Assembly (NCBI RefSeq): GCF_009755225.1
Contig: NZ_WQKZ01000004.1
Location: forward strand, 310,001 to 374,000
Reading direction: 5' to 3'
From: Hymenobacter ginkgonis
Lineage (GTDB): Bacteria; Bacteroidota; Bacteroidia; Cytophagales; Hymenobacteraceae
DNA: 64,000 nucleotides
This document shows, in pieces, positions 41,970 through 50,982 of this stretch (its first letter is position 1; each line of letters begins with the position of its first letter). The notes beneath the pieces are model-generated. The model saw only the letters and a program-made list of their open reading frames with translations, did not search any database and was not told the DNA's origin. The position numbers and the translations under genes were made by a program.

Positions 41970-44018
41970 ATGGCTACCCAATCCCCTTCTTTATTTCAAC
42001 CCGCGCTCGTGGCCGAGGCTACCAAGCAGGCGTTTGTCAAGCTCGACCCGCGCGTCATGTTCCGCAACCCGGTGATGTTTACTGTGGAGCTGGGCACCGT
42101 AGTTATGCTCTTTGTCACCGTCGGCCTGCTGCTAAAGCCCGACGCCGCGCAAGGCAGCTTCGGCTACAACCTCACGGTTTTCATCGTACTGTTTCTCACC
42201 CTATTATTCGCCAATTTCGCCGAGGCCATCGCCGAGGCGCGGGGTAAGGCCCAGGCCGACTCGCTGCGCAAAACCCGCCAGGATACGCCCGCTAAGGTGC
42301 GGCTGGCAAACGGCCAGTTCGAGTACGTCAGCTCGGCGCAGCTGCAAAAAGGCCAGGTGTTTGTGGTCGAAGCCGGCGAGATTATCCCCACCGACGGCGA
42401 GATTATGGAGGGCCTAGCCACCATCGACGAGTCGGCCATCACGGGCGAGTCGGCCCCGGTTATCCGCGAGGCGGGCGGCGATAAATCGTCCGTCACGGGC
42501 GGCACCAAGATACTCTCCGACCGCATTGTGGTGCTGGTGACCACCGCCCCCGGCGAGTCGTTTCTGGATAAGATGATTGCGCTGGTCGAAGGCGCGTCGC
42601 GGCAGAAAACGCCGAATGAAATTGCCCTCACGATTCTGCTCGCGGGCTTCACGCTGGTCTTCGTGATTGTGTGCGTGACCTTGCAGCCGTTCGCGGCTTA
42701 CTCGAAAACACCGATTGCCATTTCGGCTTTCATCGCGCTGTTTGTCTGTTTGATACCGACTACCATCGGCGGGCTGCTGTCGGCCATTGGCATTGCGGGC
42801 ATGGACCGTGCGCTGCGCGCCAACGTCATCACCAAGAGCGGCAAAGCCGTGGAAACGGCCGGCGACATCGACGTGCTGCTGCTCGATAAAACGGGCACCA
42901 TCACCATCGGCAACCGGCGCGCCACGCACTTTTGGCCCGCCCCCGGCGTGTCGGAGCGCGAGCTGGTGGAAGCCGCTACCCTTAGTTCCTTGCACGACGA
43001 GACTCCCGAGGGCAAAAGCATCGTGGAGCTGGCCCAGCAAGTGCGCCGCACCGATGCGGCCGACCTCCAGCGGCGCGCCCAGGGTAGCGAGGCCATCAAG
43101 TTCACGGCCGAAACCCGCAGCTCGGGCGTGACGCTGGCCAGCGGCCTACGCATCCGCAAAGGCGCTTCCGATGCCATCCGCAACCTGGCTAATGCGGCCA
43201 GCCAGCCCTTTCCCAACGAGACGACCCAGCAGGTAGCGGCCGTGGCCAGCAACGGCGGCACACCGCTGGTGGTGAGCGAAAACGACCGCATTCTGGGCGT
43301 GGTCGAACTCCAGGATATTATCAAGCCCGGCATTCAGGAACGGTTTGAGCGCCTGCGCAAAATGGGCATCAAAACTGTGATGGTAACCGGCGACAACCCG
43401 CTCACCGCCAAGTTCATCGCCGAAAAAGCGGGCGTCGATGACTTCATCGCCGAAGCCAAGCCGGAAGATAAAATGCAGTACATCCGCACCGAGCAGCAGG
43501 CCGGCAAGCTGGTGGCGATGATGGGCGATGGCACCAACGACGCGCCCGCCCTGGCCCAGGCCGACGTGGGCGTGGCCATGAATTCGGGCACCCAAGCTGC
43601 CAAAGAAGCCGGCAACATGGTGGACCTCGACAACGACCCCACCAAGCTCATCGAGGTAGTCGAAATCGGCAAGCAACTGCTCATGACGCGCGGTACGCTC
43701 ACTACGTTTTCTATCGCCAACGACGTGGCCAAGTACTTCGCCATCGTGCCCGCGCTATTTATGGTGGCCATTCCGGCGCTGGGCGCGCTCAATATTATGG
43801 GCCTGAAATCGCCGCAATCGGCCATTCTCTCGGCCGTCATTTTCAATGCCCTCATCATCCCGGCACTGGTGCCGCTAGCCCTGAAGGGGGTAGCCTACAC
43901 GCCCATCGGCGCCTCGGCGCTGCTGCGCCGCAACCTGCTGATTTATGGCCTTGGCGGGGTCATCGTTCCCTTCATCGGCATCAAAGCTATTGACCTGGTA
44001 GTCGGCTTGTTTTTATAA
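41970..44018 (+). CDS. kdpB: KdpB, P-type ATPase subunit
   Basis: 682 residues from ATG 41970 (the open frame to 41940 lies in the repeat). P-type ATPase that couples ATP hydrolysis to K+ uptake with KdpA. Seen: TGES in ITGESAPVI, phosphorylated Asp in LLLDKTGTITIGNR, nucleotide-domain KGAS, and MMGDGTNDAPALAQADVGVAMNSGTQAAKEAGNM. The spans after NDVAKYFAIVPALF are as in the family. Complete and normal in length. Confidence 0.97.
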   Translation: MATQSPSLFQPALVAEATKQAFVKLDPRVMFRNPVMFTVELGTVVMLFVTVGLLLKPDAAQGSFGYNLTVFIVLFLTLLFANFAEAIAEARGKAQADSLRKTRQDTPAKVRLANGQFEYVSSAQLQKGQVFVVEAGEIIPTDGEIMEGLATIDESAITGESAPVIREAGGDKSSVTGGTKILSDRIVVLVTTAPGESFLDKMIALVEGASRQKTPNEIALTILLAGFTLVFVIVCVTLQPFAAYSKTPIAISAFIALFVCLIPTTIGGLLSAIGIAGMDRALRANVITKSGKAVETAGDIDVLLLDKTGTITIGNRRATHFWPAPGVSERELVEAATLSSLHDETPEGKSIVELAQQVRRTDAADLQRRAQGSEAIKFTAETRSSGVTLASGLRIRKGASDAIRNLANAASQPFPNETTQQVAAVASNGGTPLVVSENDRILGVVELQDIIKPGIQERFERLRKMGIKTVMVTGDNPLTAKFIAEKAGVDDFIAEAKPEDKMQYIRTEQQAGKLVAMMGDGTNDAPALAQADVGVAMNSGTQAAKEAGNMVDLDNDPTKLIEVVEIGKQLLMTRGTLTTFSIANDVAKYFAIVPALFMVAIPALGALNIMGLKSPQSAILSAVIFNALIIPALVPLALKGVAYTPIGASALLRRNLLIYGLGGVIVPFIGIKAIDLVVGLFL

Positions 44019-44030
44019 AAATCAACAGAA

Positions 44031-44063
44031 ACCGTCCTGCTTCCCGGCGTTCAGCAGGACGGT
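44031..44063. repeat. Hairpin between kdpB and kdpC
   Basis: ACCGTCCTGCT-(11)-AGCAGGACGGT, perfect eleven-base arms. The CGTCCTGCT core matches the dispersed hairpins at 16633 and 62544. No T-run, so more likely a mobile intergenic repeat or an RNA-processing/attenuation hairpin than a terminator. Confidence 0.65.
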
Positions 44064-44082
44064 CTACATCAACTAATTCTCC

Positions 44083-44646
44083 ATGAAATCTCAACTCCTT
44101 GTTGCTGTGCGCCTCACACTGGCGCTGCTAGTGCTGTGCTGCGTCATCTACCCTGCTATTGTGTGGGCGGCGGCGCAGCTCGCTCCTGGCCACGGCGAAG
44201 GCGAGCAAATCGTCCAAAACGGCCGCCTTGTGGGCTTTGCCAACGTGGGCCAGCAATTCGATAAGCCCCAATATTTCAACTCGCGGCCCTCGGCGGCCGG
44301 CTACAAAGCCGATGCTTCGGCCGGCTCCAACAAAGGCCCGTCCAACCCCGATTACCTCCGAGAAGTACAGGGCCGCCTCGACACCTTTCTAGTGAAAAAC
44401 CCGGGCGTGCGCCGCGCCGACGTACCGGCCGAATTGCTCACCGCCAGCGGCTCGGGCCTCGACCCTGACCTTTCGCCCCAGGGCGCACTGGTGCAGGTGG
44501 CGCGGGTGGCCCGCGTGCGTGCCCTACCCCCCGCCCAGGTGCAAGCGCTGGTGCAGCAGCATACCGAAACCAGCCTGCTGGGGCCCGACCATGTGAACGT
44601 GCTAAAGCTTAATGTGGCGCTGGATGCGCTGGCCGGTACGCGCTAG
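44083..44646 (+). CDS. kdpC: KdpC, K+-ATPase accessory subunit
   Basis: 187 residues with one N-terminal membrane span (LALLVLCCVIYPAIVWAAAQL) and the family motifs QQFDKPQYFNSRPSAAGY, SNKGPSNPDYL, PAELLTASGSGLDPDLSP and NVLKLNVALDAL. KdpC is the periplasmic-side helper of the complex. Complete. Followed after 51 bases by a porin gene. Confidence 0.96.
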   Translation: MKSQLLVAVRLTLALLVLCCVIYPAIVWAAAQLAPGHGEGEQIVQNGRLVGFANVGQQFDKPQYFNSRPSAAGYKADASAGSNKGPSNPDYLREVQGRLDTFLVKNPGVRRADVPAELLTASGSGLDPDLSPQGALVQVARVARVRALPPAQVQALVQQHTETSLLGPDHVNVLKLNVALDALAGTR

Positions 44647-44697
44647 GTTTCTTTGTTTTTTATTCGTCGGCAGCTTGCCTGAAGCTGCGCTTAGTTC

Positions 44698-45828
44698 ATG
44701 AAAAAGCTTTTATTGGCTGGCCTGTTGGCTTTCCCTACGGGGGCAGCATTGGCCCAGACTACCCCCACCACCGACCCCGCGCTGGCCGTGCCGCCGGCGG
44801 CGGCCCCGGTTACGCCGGCGGCGGGCCCGCTCACCTACTACGGCTTCGTAGATGCCTACTATGGCTACGACTTTGGCCACGCCAATGGCAACGACCGCCA
44901 GTATTTTCTGTATTCGCACGGCCGCCAAAACGAGTTTACCGTGAACCAGGCGCTCGTGGGCGTGCGCTACGACGATGGCCACGTGCGCGGGGCCGTGGGG
45001 CTGCACGCCGGTACTTACGTGAGCGCCAACTACGCCGCCGAAGACCCCGTGCTCCGGCACGTCTACGAGGCTTATGCGGGCTTCCGGCCTTTCGCCAAGG
45101 CCTGGCTCGACCTGGGTATTTTTGGCTCGCACATCGGGTTTGAATCGGCCATTTCCAAAGACAACTGGACGCTGACGCGCTCCGTGATGGCCGAAAACTC
45201 GCCCTACTACGAGTCGGGCGCGCGCTTTACCTACGAAGTCGGTCCCAAGCTAACGCTCACTGGCCTGGTGCTCAATGGCTGGCAAAACATCCGCGAAACC
45301 AACCAGGCCAAAGCCCTGGGCACCCAGCTCCAGTGGAAGCCTACCGACAAACTGCTCCTCAATAGCAGCACGTTTTATGGCAACGAGCAGCCGCAGGACT
45401 CGCTGGTGCGCCGCCGCTACTACCACGATTTCTACATCACCTACGCCGCCACCGAGCGCCTGAATGTGGCCCTGGTTTTCGACGTGGGCAAGCAGCAAAG
45501 CGCCGGCCACCACGGCTACGATACCTGGCACAGTGCCTCGGCCTTTGCCAAGTATAAACTGGCTGATAAGCTCTCGGCCACGCTGCGTGGCGAGTATTAC
45601 TACGCCGAGCGCGGCGTTATCATCCGCAGCATCATGCCCCGGGCGCTGGACACTGATTTTCGGGTGGCCGGCGGCTCGCTCAACCTCGATTATGCGCCCG
45701 CCAGCAACGTGGTTTTTCGGGTCGAAGGTCGGTACTTGAATGGCTTGCGGGGCGTGTTTGCGCGGAGCGACAACGCCGACAACCGCAGCTACGGCAACGT
45801 GACGACCAGCATCGCACTATCCTTTTAA
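44698..45828 (+). CDS. Outer-membrane beta-barrel porin (BBP2/OmpL-like)
   Basis: 376 residues. Signal peptide MKKLLLAGLLAFPTGAALAQ, a Pro/Ala/Thr linker, then amphipathic strands starting LTYYGFVDAYYGYDFGHANG and including VNQALVGVRYDDGHVRGAVGLH, WLDLGIFGSHIGFES and RVEGRYLNGLRGVF. The final strand ends in F (TTSIALSF), typical of a beta-barrel. The YYGYDF and NRQYF-like NDRQYFLYSH pattern fits the BBP2 porin family. It lies between kdpC and kdpD, so probably lets K+ cross the outer membrane in step with KdpFABC. Confidence 0.85.
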   Translation: MKKLLLAGLLAFPTGAALAQTTPTTDPALAVPPAAAPVTPAAGPLTYYGFVDAYYGYDFGHANGNDRQYFLYSHGRQNEFTVNQALVGVRYDDGHVRGAVGLHAGTYVSANYAAEDPVLRHVYEAYAGFRPFAKAWLDLGIFGSHIGFESAISKDNWTLTRSVMAENSPYYESGARFTYEVGPKLTLTGLVLNGWQNIRETNQAKALGTQLQWKPTDKLLLNSSTFYGNEQPQDSLVRRRYYHDFYITYAATERLNVALVFDVGKQQSAGHHGYDTWHSASAFAKYKLADKLSATLRGEYYYAERGVIIRSIMPRALDTDFRVAGGSLNLDYAPASNVVFRVEGRYLNGLRGVFARSDNADNRSYGNVTTSIALSF

Positions 45829-45856
45829 TTGATTTAACTACTTCACTTTCCGAGTT

Positions 45857-47017
45857 ATGAGCCCCGAGCAGCGCGACCAGTCCGCCGAGCGCTTCCTGCG
45901 CCTCGTGCAGGCCAAGCGGCGCGGCACGCTCAAGATATACCTGGGCCTGGCGGCGGGGGTAGGCAAAACCTACCGCATGCTGCAAGAGGCCCACGACCTG
46001 CACAGCCACGGGGTAGACGTGCTGCTCGGCTACGTCGAAACCCATGGCCGGGCTGGCACCGTGGCTCAGTTGCGCGAGCTGCCGGCCATGCCTCGCAAAC
46101 AGGTGTTTTACAAGGGCCACGCAGTGGAGGAAATGGACCTCGATGGCATTGAGCAGCGCCGCCCGCAAGTGGTGGTGGTGGACGAGCTAGCGCACACCAA
46201 CGTGCCCGGCTCGCGCCACGAAAAGCGCTGGCAGGACGTGGAGGAACTAGTCAGCAAGGGCATTTCGGTGATAACCGCCGTGAACGTGCAACACCTCGAA
46301 AGCCTGCACGACCAAGTGCTCAAAATCACGGGTACCGACGTGACCGAGCGCATCCCCGACCAGCTATTGCGGCAAGCCGACGAGGTGGTGAACGTAGACT
46401 TGACCGTGGGCGAGCTGCGCACCCGCCTCGAAGAAGGCAAAATCTACGACGCGGCCAAGGTGCCTACCGCGCTGGCCAATTTCTTCCAGGCCGAAAACCT
46501 GCTGCAACTGCGCCGCCTGGCCGTGCGCGAAGTAGCCCAGCTGCTGAGCCACCAAGTCGAAACCGGCTCGGGCGGCGCGCCCGCCGTGCTGCCGCAGTTT
46601 CGCAACGACGACCGCCTGCTGGCCTGCATCAACACCAACGACCGGGCGGCCAAGGAAATCATCCGCAAAACCTCGCGGCTGGCCGACCGCTTTGGGGCTG
46701 CTGCTTGGTACGTGCTCTACGTGCAAACCGGCCGCGAAAGCGCCGACCGCATTGGGCTAGCTGCCCAGCGCCATCTCCTGAATAACCTGCAACTAGCCAC
46801 CGAGTTGGGCGCGCAGATTATGCGCGTGAAGGACGACGACATCGTGGCAGCCATCCGGCGGGTAGCCCAGGAAAAAAACGCCACACTACTCGTTTGCGGC
46901 ATCACCGGCGAGAAGAATTTGTGGCAGCGCCTAAGCCGCGGCGGCGTGACGCATGACCTGCTAACCGCCGTGGCCAGCGATGGCAGCGACCTAGACGTGT
47001 ATTTGATAACGTATTGA
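45857..47017 (+). CDS. kdpD: KdpD sensor half (KdpD domain + USP), no kinase
   Basis: 386 residues against about 900 for classical KdpD. The N-terminal KdpD domain is complete: Walker A GLAAGVGKT (30-38), LLGYVETHGRAGT, VVVDELAHTNVPGSRHEKRWQDV and GISVITAVNVQHLESLHDQV. A universal-stress-like USP domain follows (about 245-386, VLYVQTGRESADRIGL). The four membrane spans, GAF and kinase domains are absent; the gene ends cleanly at a stop. This cytoplasmic sensor (c-di-AMP and K+ in other systems) must act through a separate kinase, most simply the one encoded next. Confidence 0.92.
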   Translation: MSPEQRDQSAERFLRLVQAKRRGTLKIYLGLAAGVGKTYRMLQEAHDLHSHGVDVLLGYVETHGRAGTVAQLRELPAMPRKQVFYKGHAVEEMDLDGIEQRRPQVVVVDELAHTNVPGSRHEKRWQDVEELVSKGISVITAVNVQHLESLHDQVLKITGTDVTERIPDQLLRQADEVVNVDLTVGELRTRLEEGKIYDAAKVPTALANFFQAENLLQLRRLAVREVAQLLSHQVETGSGGAPAVLPQFRNDDRLLACINTNDRAAKEIIRKTSRLADRFGAAAWYVLYVQTGRESADRIGLAAQRHLLNNLQLATELGAQIMRVKDDDIVAAIRRVAQEKNATLLVCGITGEKNLWQRLSRGGVTHDLLTAVASDGSDLDVYLITY

Positions 47018-47064
47018 TTTTCTGGCAAACTGCCTACCCCCTGGCAGTTGCCTCACCCTCGCCC

Positions 47065-48840
47065 ATGAATCTGAAAACCAAAATCACGCTTGGCTTTGTG
47101 GCGATGCTGGCCTTGCTGCTTGGCCTTGGGGGCTACGCATTTTACACCGTGCTCCGGCTCGACCGCAACTCGCGCAACGTGCTCAAGGACAACTTCTACT
47201 CGGTGGAGCTGGGCCAGCAAATGTTGCGCGCCCTCGACCGCATGGCCGGCGACCCCAATGCGGCCCAGGGCCTGCCCCAGTTTCGCCAGAGCCTGACTCG
47301 CGAGGCGGGCAACATTACGGAAGTCGGCGAGCGCGAGGTGGTAGATAGCCTCACCCAGAGCCAGGCCGATTTTCAGCGCCAGCTCGACGCCGGCACGCCG
47401 GCCGCCGGCCGTGCCCCTACCCTCGACTTATTGCGCCAGCAAACCTACCGCATGGTGGCGCTGAACACCGCCGCCCTCACCCGCAAAAACGAGCAGGCCA
47501 ACCGCAATGCCACCCAGGCCGGCCAGTACCTGGCGCTCTTCGCAGCGGTAAGCCTGCTGCTTGGGCTCATGTTTGTGCTGAGCGTGCCGGAGGCCGCGGT
47601 GAGCCCCTTGCGCACGCTCACCAATAGCCTGGAGCACGCTACTGCGCAAGATTTTACCGCTACTATTCCGGTCGAAAGCACGGACGAGTATGGCCGCGTG
47701 GCCACGGCCTTTAACCGCATGCTGGTGCAGCTGCAAGCGTACCGCACCTCTACCCTGGCCGAGCTGCTGGCCGAGCGCAACCGCACGGCCAGCATCGTGA
47801 GCGGCCTTGATGAAGGCCTGCTACTGCTGGATGAAAACCGGCGCATTATCTTGGCCAACCCCGCTGCCTGCGCCCTACTGAGCCGGCCCGTGGAGCAACT
47901 GGTGGGCCAGCTGGCCACCGACGTAGCCAAGGAAAATGACCTGCTGCGCGAAATTTTGCGGCCGCTCGATGTGGAGGCTACCCGCCGCGAGCAGGCCGTG
48001 GCCGATGCGCCGCTGCTGCGCATTGCCCAGCGGGGCGAGGAGGCATTTTACCGGCTGGCGATGCAGGAGCTGGTGTCGTTTAATGAGGCGCGCGGCAAAA
48101 TGGAGTTCGTAGGGCAAATTATCACCCTGCGCAACGTGTCGGACTACAAAAAGCTCGACCAAGTGAAGTCGAATTTTCTGGCTACGGTGTCGCACGAGCT
48201 AAAAACGCCACTGAGCAGCATTAACCTAAATGCCAAGCTCTTGCAGGATGAGCGCCTACCCCCCGACGAGCGCTTGCGCGTTACGGGCCACATCCGGCAG
48301 GAAACCCAGCGCCTGCAACGCATGGTGAGCGAGCTGCTGGACGTGTCGCGCCTCGACGCGGGGGCCGGCATTCAGCTCGACCTGCGCCCTACCAGTTTGG
48401 CCGATGTAGTACGCTTTGCCACCGCCACCGTGCAGCCCCAGCTCACCGACAAGGCCCTACCCCTCGAGTTGCAGCTGCCCGCCGAGTTGCCCGCCGTGAA
48501 GGCCGATGTGGAGAAAACCACCTGGGTACTCATCAACCTGCTGGCCAACGCCATCCGCTACTCGCCCCGCGGCGAACCGCTGGCTGTGCGCGCCGCCGTG
48601 GCCGGGGCGTTTGTGCAAGTGAGTGTGCAGGACCGCGGGCCGGGCATCGCGGCCGAGCACCACGACAAGATTTTTCAGCGCTTCGCCCAAATACCCGACA
48701 AGACCGGCTACCGGGGGGGTAGCGGCTTGGGGCTGAGCATCGCCCGCGAGTTTATCACCACGCAGGGCGGGCGGCTGTGGGTCGAGAGCGAGCTGGGCAG
48801 CGGCAGCACGTTTGCCTTCACCCTGCCGGTGGTAGGGTAG
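47065..48840 (+). CDS. HAMP/PAS histidine kinase (2 of 2), likely kinase partner of the KdpD half
   Basis: 591 residues from ATG 47065 (the open frame from 47014 overlaps the kdpD stop). Same plan as the kinase at 34284: MNLKTKITLGFVAMLALLLG membrane anchor, periplasmic stretch, second span (about 160-185), HAMP, PAS-like LLLDENRRIILANPAAC, HisKA VSHELKTPLSS, and HATPase NLLANAIRYS, DRGPGIAAEHH and GSGLGLSIAREF. It directly follows the KdpD sensor half, so the two genes together replace one classical KdpD. Signal passes to one of the NtrC-type regulators. Confidence 0.9.
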   Translation: MNLKTKITLGFVAMLALLLGLGGYAFYTVLRLDRNSRNVLKDNFYSVELGQQMLRALDRMAGDPNAAQGLPQFRQSLTREAGNITEVGEREVVDSLTQSQADFQRQLDAGTPAAGRAPTLDLLRQQTYRMVALNTAALTRKNEQANRNATQAGQYLALFAAVSLLLGLMFVLSVPEAAVSPLRTLTNSLEHATAQDFTATIPVESTDEYGRVATAFNRMLVQLQAYRTSTLAELLAERNRTASIVSGLDEGLLLLDENRRIILANPAACALLSRPVEQLVGQLATDVAKENDLLREILRPLDVEATRREQAVADAPLLRIAQRGEEAFYRLAMQELVSFNEARGKMEFVGQIITLRNVSDYKKLDQVKSNFLATVSHELKTPLSSINLNAKLLQDERLPPDERLRVTGHIRQETQRLQRMVSELLDVSRLDAGAGIQLDLRPTSLADVVRFATATVQPQLTDKALPLELQLPAELPAVKADVEKTTWVLINLLANAIRYSPRGEPLAVRAAVAGAFVQVSVQDRGPGIAAEHHDKIFQRFAQIPDKTGYRGGSGLGLSIAREFITTQGGRLWVESELGSGSTFAFTLPVVG

Positions 48841-48996
48841 CGGGCCGTTGCGCGCGCGGGTGCTGCGCCTGTTGCCGGCGCTGGGGCCACGAGCACGAGC
48901 CGCGCGGTGTACCACCCTACTATGTAGGCACAACTGCTTGATGTGCAGCACTAGGTTTAGCTTTGGGCAGTTCTTACCCCCTACTTGTTGCTCACC

Positions 48997-49818
48997 ATGA
49001 GATACTGTATGTTGGTGCTGGGCCTGTTGCTGCATGGGCTGCTGGCCGGAGCCCAGGCCGTGCCGTATGGCCACAACCCCGCCGCGGGCCACTACCAGGC
49101 GGTGCGCGGCGTGCGGCTGTACTACGAGGTGTACGGGGCGGGGCCGCCGCTGCTGCTCATTCATGGCAACGGGGGTAGCCTGCAAGACTTTAAGCAGAAC
49201 ATTCCTTACTTCGCCCAGCACTACCGGGTCATCGCCGTGGACAGCCGCGCCCACGGCAAGTCGGTAGACCCCGGCGACTCGCTGAGCTTTGAGATGATGG
49301 CCGACGACTTCGCTGCCCTGCTCCGGAGCCTGCGCCTCGACTCGGCCTACGTGCTGGGCTGGAGCGACGGCGGCATCAATGCCGTGGTGCTGGCCCTGCG
49401 CCACCCGCAGCTGGTGAAGCGCTTGGTGGCGACGGGAGCCAACTTCTCGCCCGACTCGACGGCCCTAACGCCGGCGCTGTGGCGCCAGCAGCAGCGCGGC
49501 TACCAGGAAAACAAGGCCCACCCACCCACCGACCCCGTTAGGAAGAACGACTGGAAAGTGTTCTTGCTCGACGTGTTTCAGCCCACTATTCCGCTGCCGG
49601 TGCTGCGCCGGGTAGCGGCACCGGCCTTCATCATTGCCGGCGACCGCGACGTGATTACGCTGGAGCACACGGTGGCCATTTATCGGCACTTGCGCCGCGC
49701 CTGGCTTTGGATAGTGCCCGATAGCGGCCACGCCACGCTGCAAGAGCACGCCGACGAATTCAACCGCAAGGCCGACGCCTTTTTTCGGGCCAAATTCATT
49801 TCTAGCGCCGCGCACTAA
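48997..49818 (+). CDS. Secreted alpha/beta hydrolase
   Basis: 273 residues from ATG 48997 (TTG 48985 adds four). Signal peptide MRYCMLVLGLLLHGLLAGAQA. Alpha/beta-hydrolase fold: oxyanion region LLIHGNGGSLQDF, nucleophile elbow GWSDGG, acid in IIAGDRDVI and catalytic His in SGHATLQEH. Resembles 3-oxoadipate enol-lactonase/proline iminopeptidase-type enzymes. Exported, so acts in the periplasm or outside. Substrate unknown. Not clearly linked to its neighbours. Confidence 0.85.
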   Translation: MRYCMLVLGLLLHGLLAGAQAVPYGHNPAAGHYQAVRGVRLYYEVYGAGPPLLLIHGNGGSLQDFKQNIPYFAQHYRVIAVDSRAHGKSVDPGDSLSFEMMADDFAALLRSLRLDSAYVLGWSDGGINAVVLALRHPQLVKRLVATGANFSPDSTALTPALWRQQQRGYQENKAHPPTDPVRKNDWKVFLLDVFQPTIPLPVLRRVAAPAFIIAGDRDVITLEHTVAIYRHLRRAWLWIVPDSGHATLQEHADEFNRKADAFFRAKFISSAAH

Positions 49819-50039
49819 CGCGGCTGCTTTAGGCTGGTTGTGGTCTGTTTTTCAGCAGCCTACCCCCCACTTTGGGGCCCAGCTTATGGAGGAAATGCGC
49901 GGGCGACGCAACGACTTGGGTACCTACTGCGAAACCCATTTCGCCCGGGCGATGCCGGCTGGCCAACGTGCTGCCTTTAAGGTTGCGGGCTAGCTGTCAG
50001 CCTCTTATATTTGGCGCCATAACCTAACTTCTTGGTGCT

Positions 50040-50927
50040 ATAGAACTTCGCATACAGAATCTCTCAAAAACGTATGCCAACGGCGTGCGAGCGCTGCACA
50101 ACGTGTCGCTGACCATCCCCAACGGCATGTTTGGCTTGCTGGGGCCCAACGGAGCGGGCAAAAGCAGCCTCATGCGCACCATTGCCACGCTGCAAGAGCC
50201 GGATGCGGGCACCATCACGCTGGGCACCCTCGACGTGCTGACCGAGAAAGACGCCGTGCGCCGGGTGCTGGGCTACTTGCCCCAGGAATTTGGCCTCTAC
50301 CCCAGTATTTCGGCCGAAGTGCTGCTCGACCATTTTGCCAGCCTCAAGGGTATTCGCGACGCCCGGGAGCGCAAGCTGGCCGTGGAGGCGCTGCTGCAAC
50401 AAACCAACCTGTGGGCGGCCCGCAAGAAAAACCTGGGTGGCTACTCGGGCGGCATGCGCCAGCGCTTTGGCATTGCGGTGGCGCTGCTGGGCGCGCCGCA
50501 GCTCATCATTGTAGATGAGCCCACGGCTGGCCTCGACCCCACCGAGCGCAACCGCTTCCTCGATTTACTGTCCGAAATCGGCGAAAACGTGGTGGTTATT
50601 CTCTCCACGCACATCGTGGAAGACGTGACGGAGCTGTGCTCCAACATGGCCATTATCGCCGGTGGCGAGGTAGTGGCCACCGGCCAGCCCAGCGAGGTAA
50701 TCGGCGAGCTGCGCGGCAAAGTATACCGTACCAAAACCGAGAAAGCCGCCCTGGCCCAATTGAAGTCCGAGTACGAAGTCATTTCCTCGAAGCTGGTGGC
50801 CGGGCAGCCCGTGGTGCGCGTGTTCAGCGACCAGCCCATCAATGGCCAGTTTCAGCCCGCCGAGGCTACGCTGGAAGACGTGTATTTCCACCGCCTGGCG
50901 CGGCGCGATAAGTCGGTTATTGCCTGA
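50040..50927 (+). CDS. ABC transporter ATPase (ABC-2 type), apparent ATA start
   Basis: The first family residues read (ATA) ELRIQNLSKTYANGVRALHNVS; the usual beta-strand before Walker A begins at 50040, and there is no ATG/GTG/TTG before it (a stop lies at 50025-50027). GTG at 50085 is the only standard start but would cut away the first strand. Walker A GPNGAGKSS, signature GYSGGMRQR and Walker B IIVDEPTAGLDP are intact, and the C-terminal tail reaches about 295 residues. It energises the permease encoded 55 bases downstream. Confidence 0.88.
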   Translation: MELRIQNLSKTYANGVRALHNVSLTIPNGMFGLLGPNGAGKSSLMRTIATLQEPDAGTITLGTLDVLTEKDAVRRVLGYLPQEFGLYPSISAEVLLDHFASLKGIRDARERKLAVEALLQQTNLWAARKKNLGGYSGGMRQRFGIAVALLGAPQLIIVDEPTAGLDPTERNRFLDLLSEIGENVVVILSTHIVEDVTELCSNMAIIAGGEVVATGQPSEVIGELRGKVYRTKTEKAALAQLKSEYEVISSKLVAGQPVVRVFSDQPINGQFQPAEATLEDVYFHRLARRDKSVIA

Positions 50928-50982
50928 ACCTTACCAACCGCCCTGCTCCTCTAGCGGCCGGCCCACTACTTAGCCATTAGCC

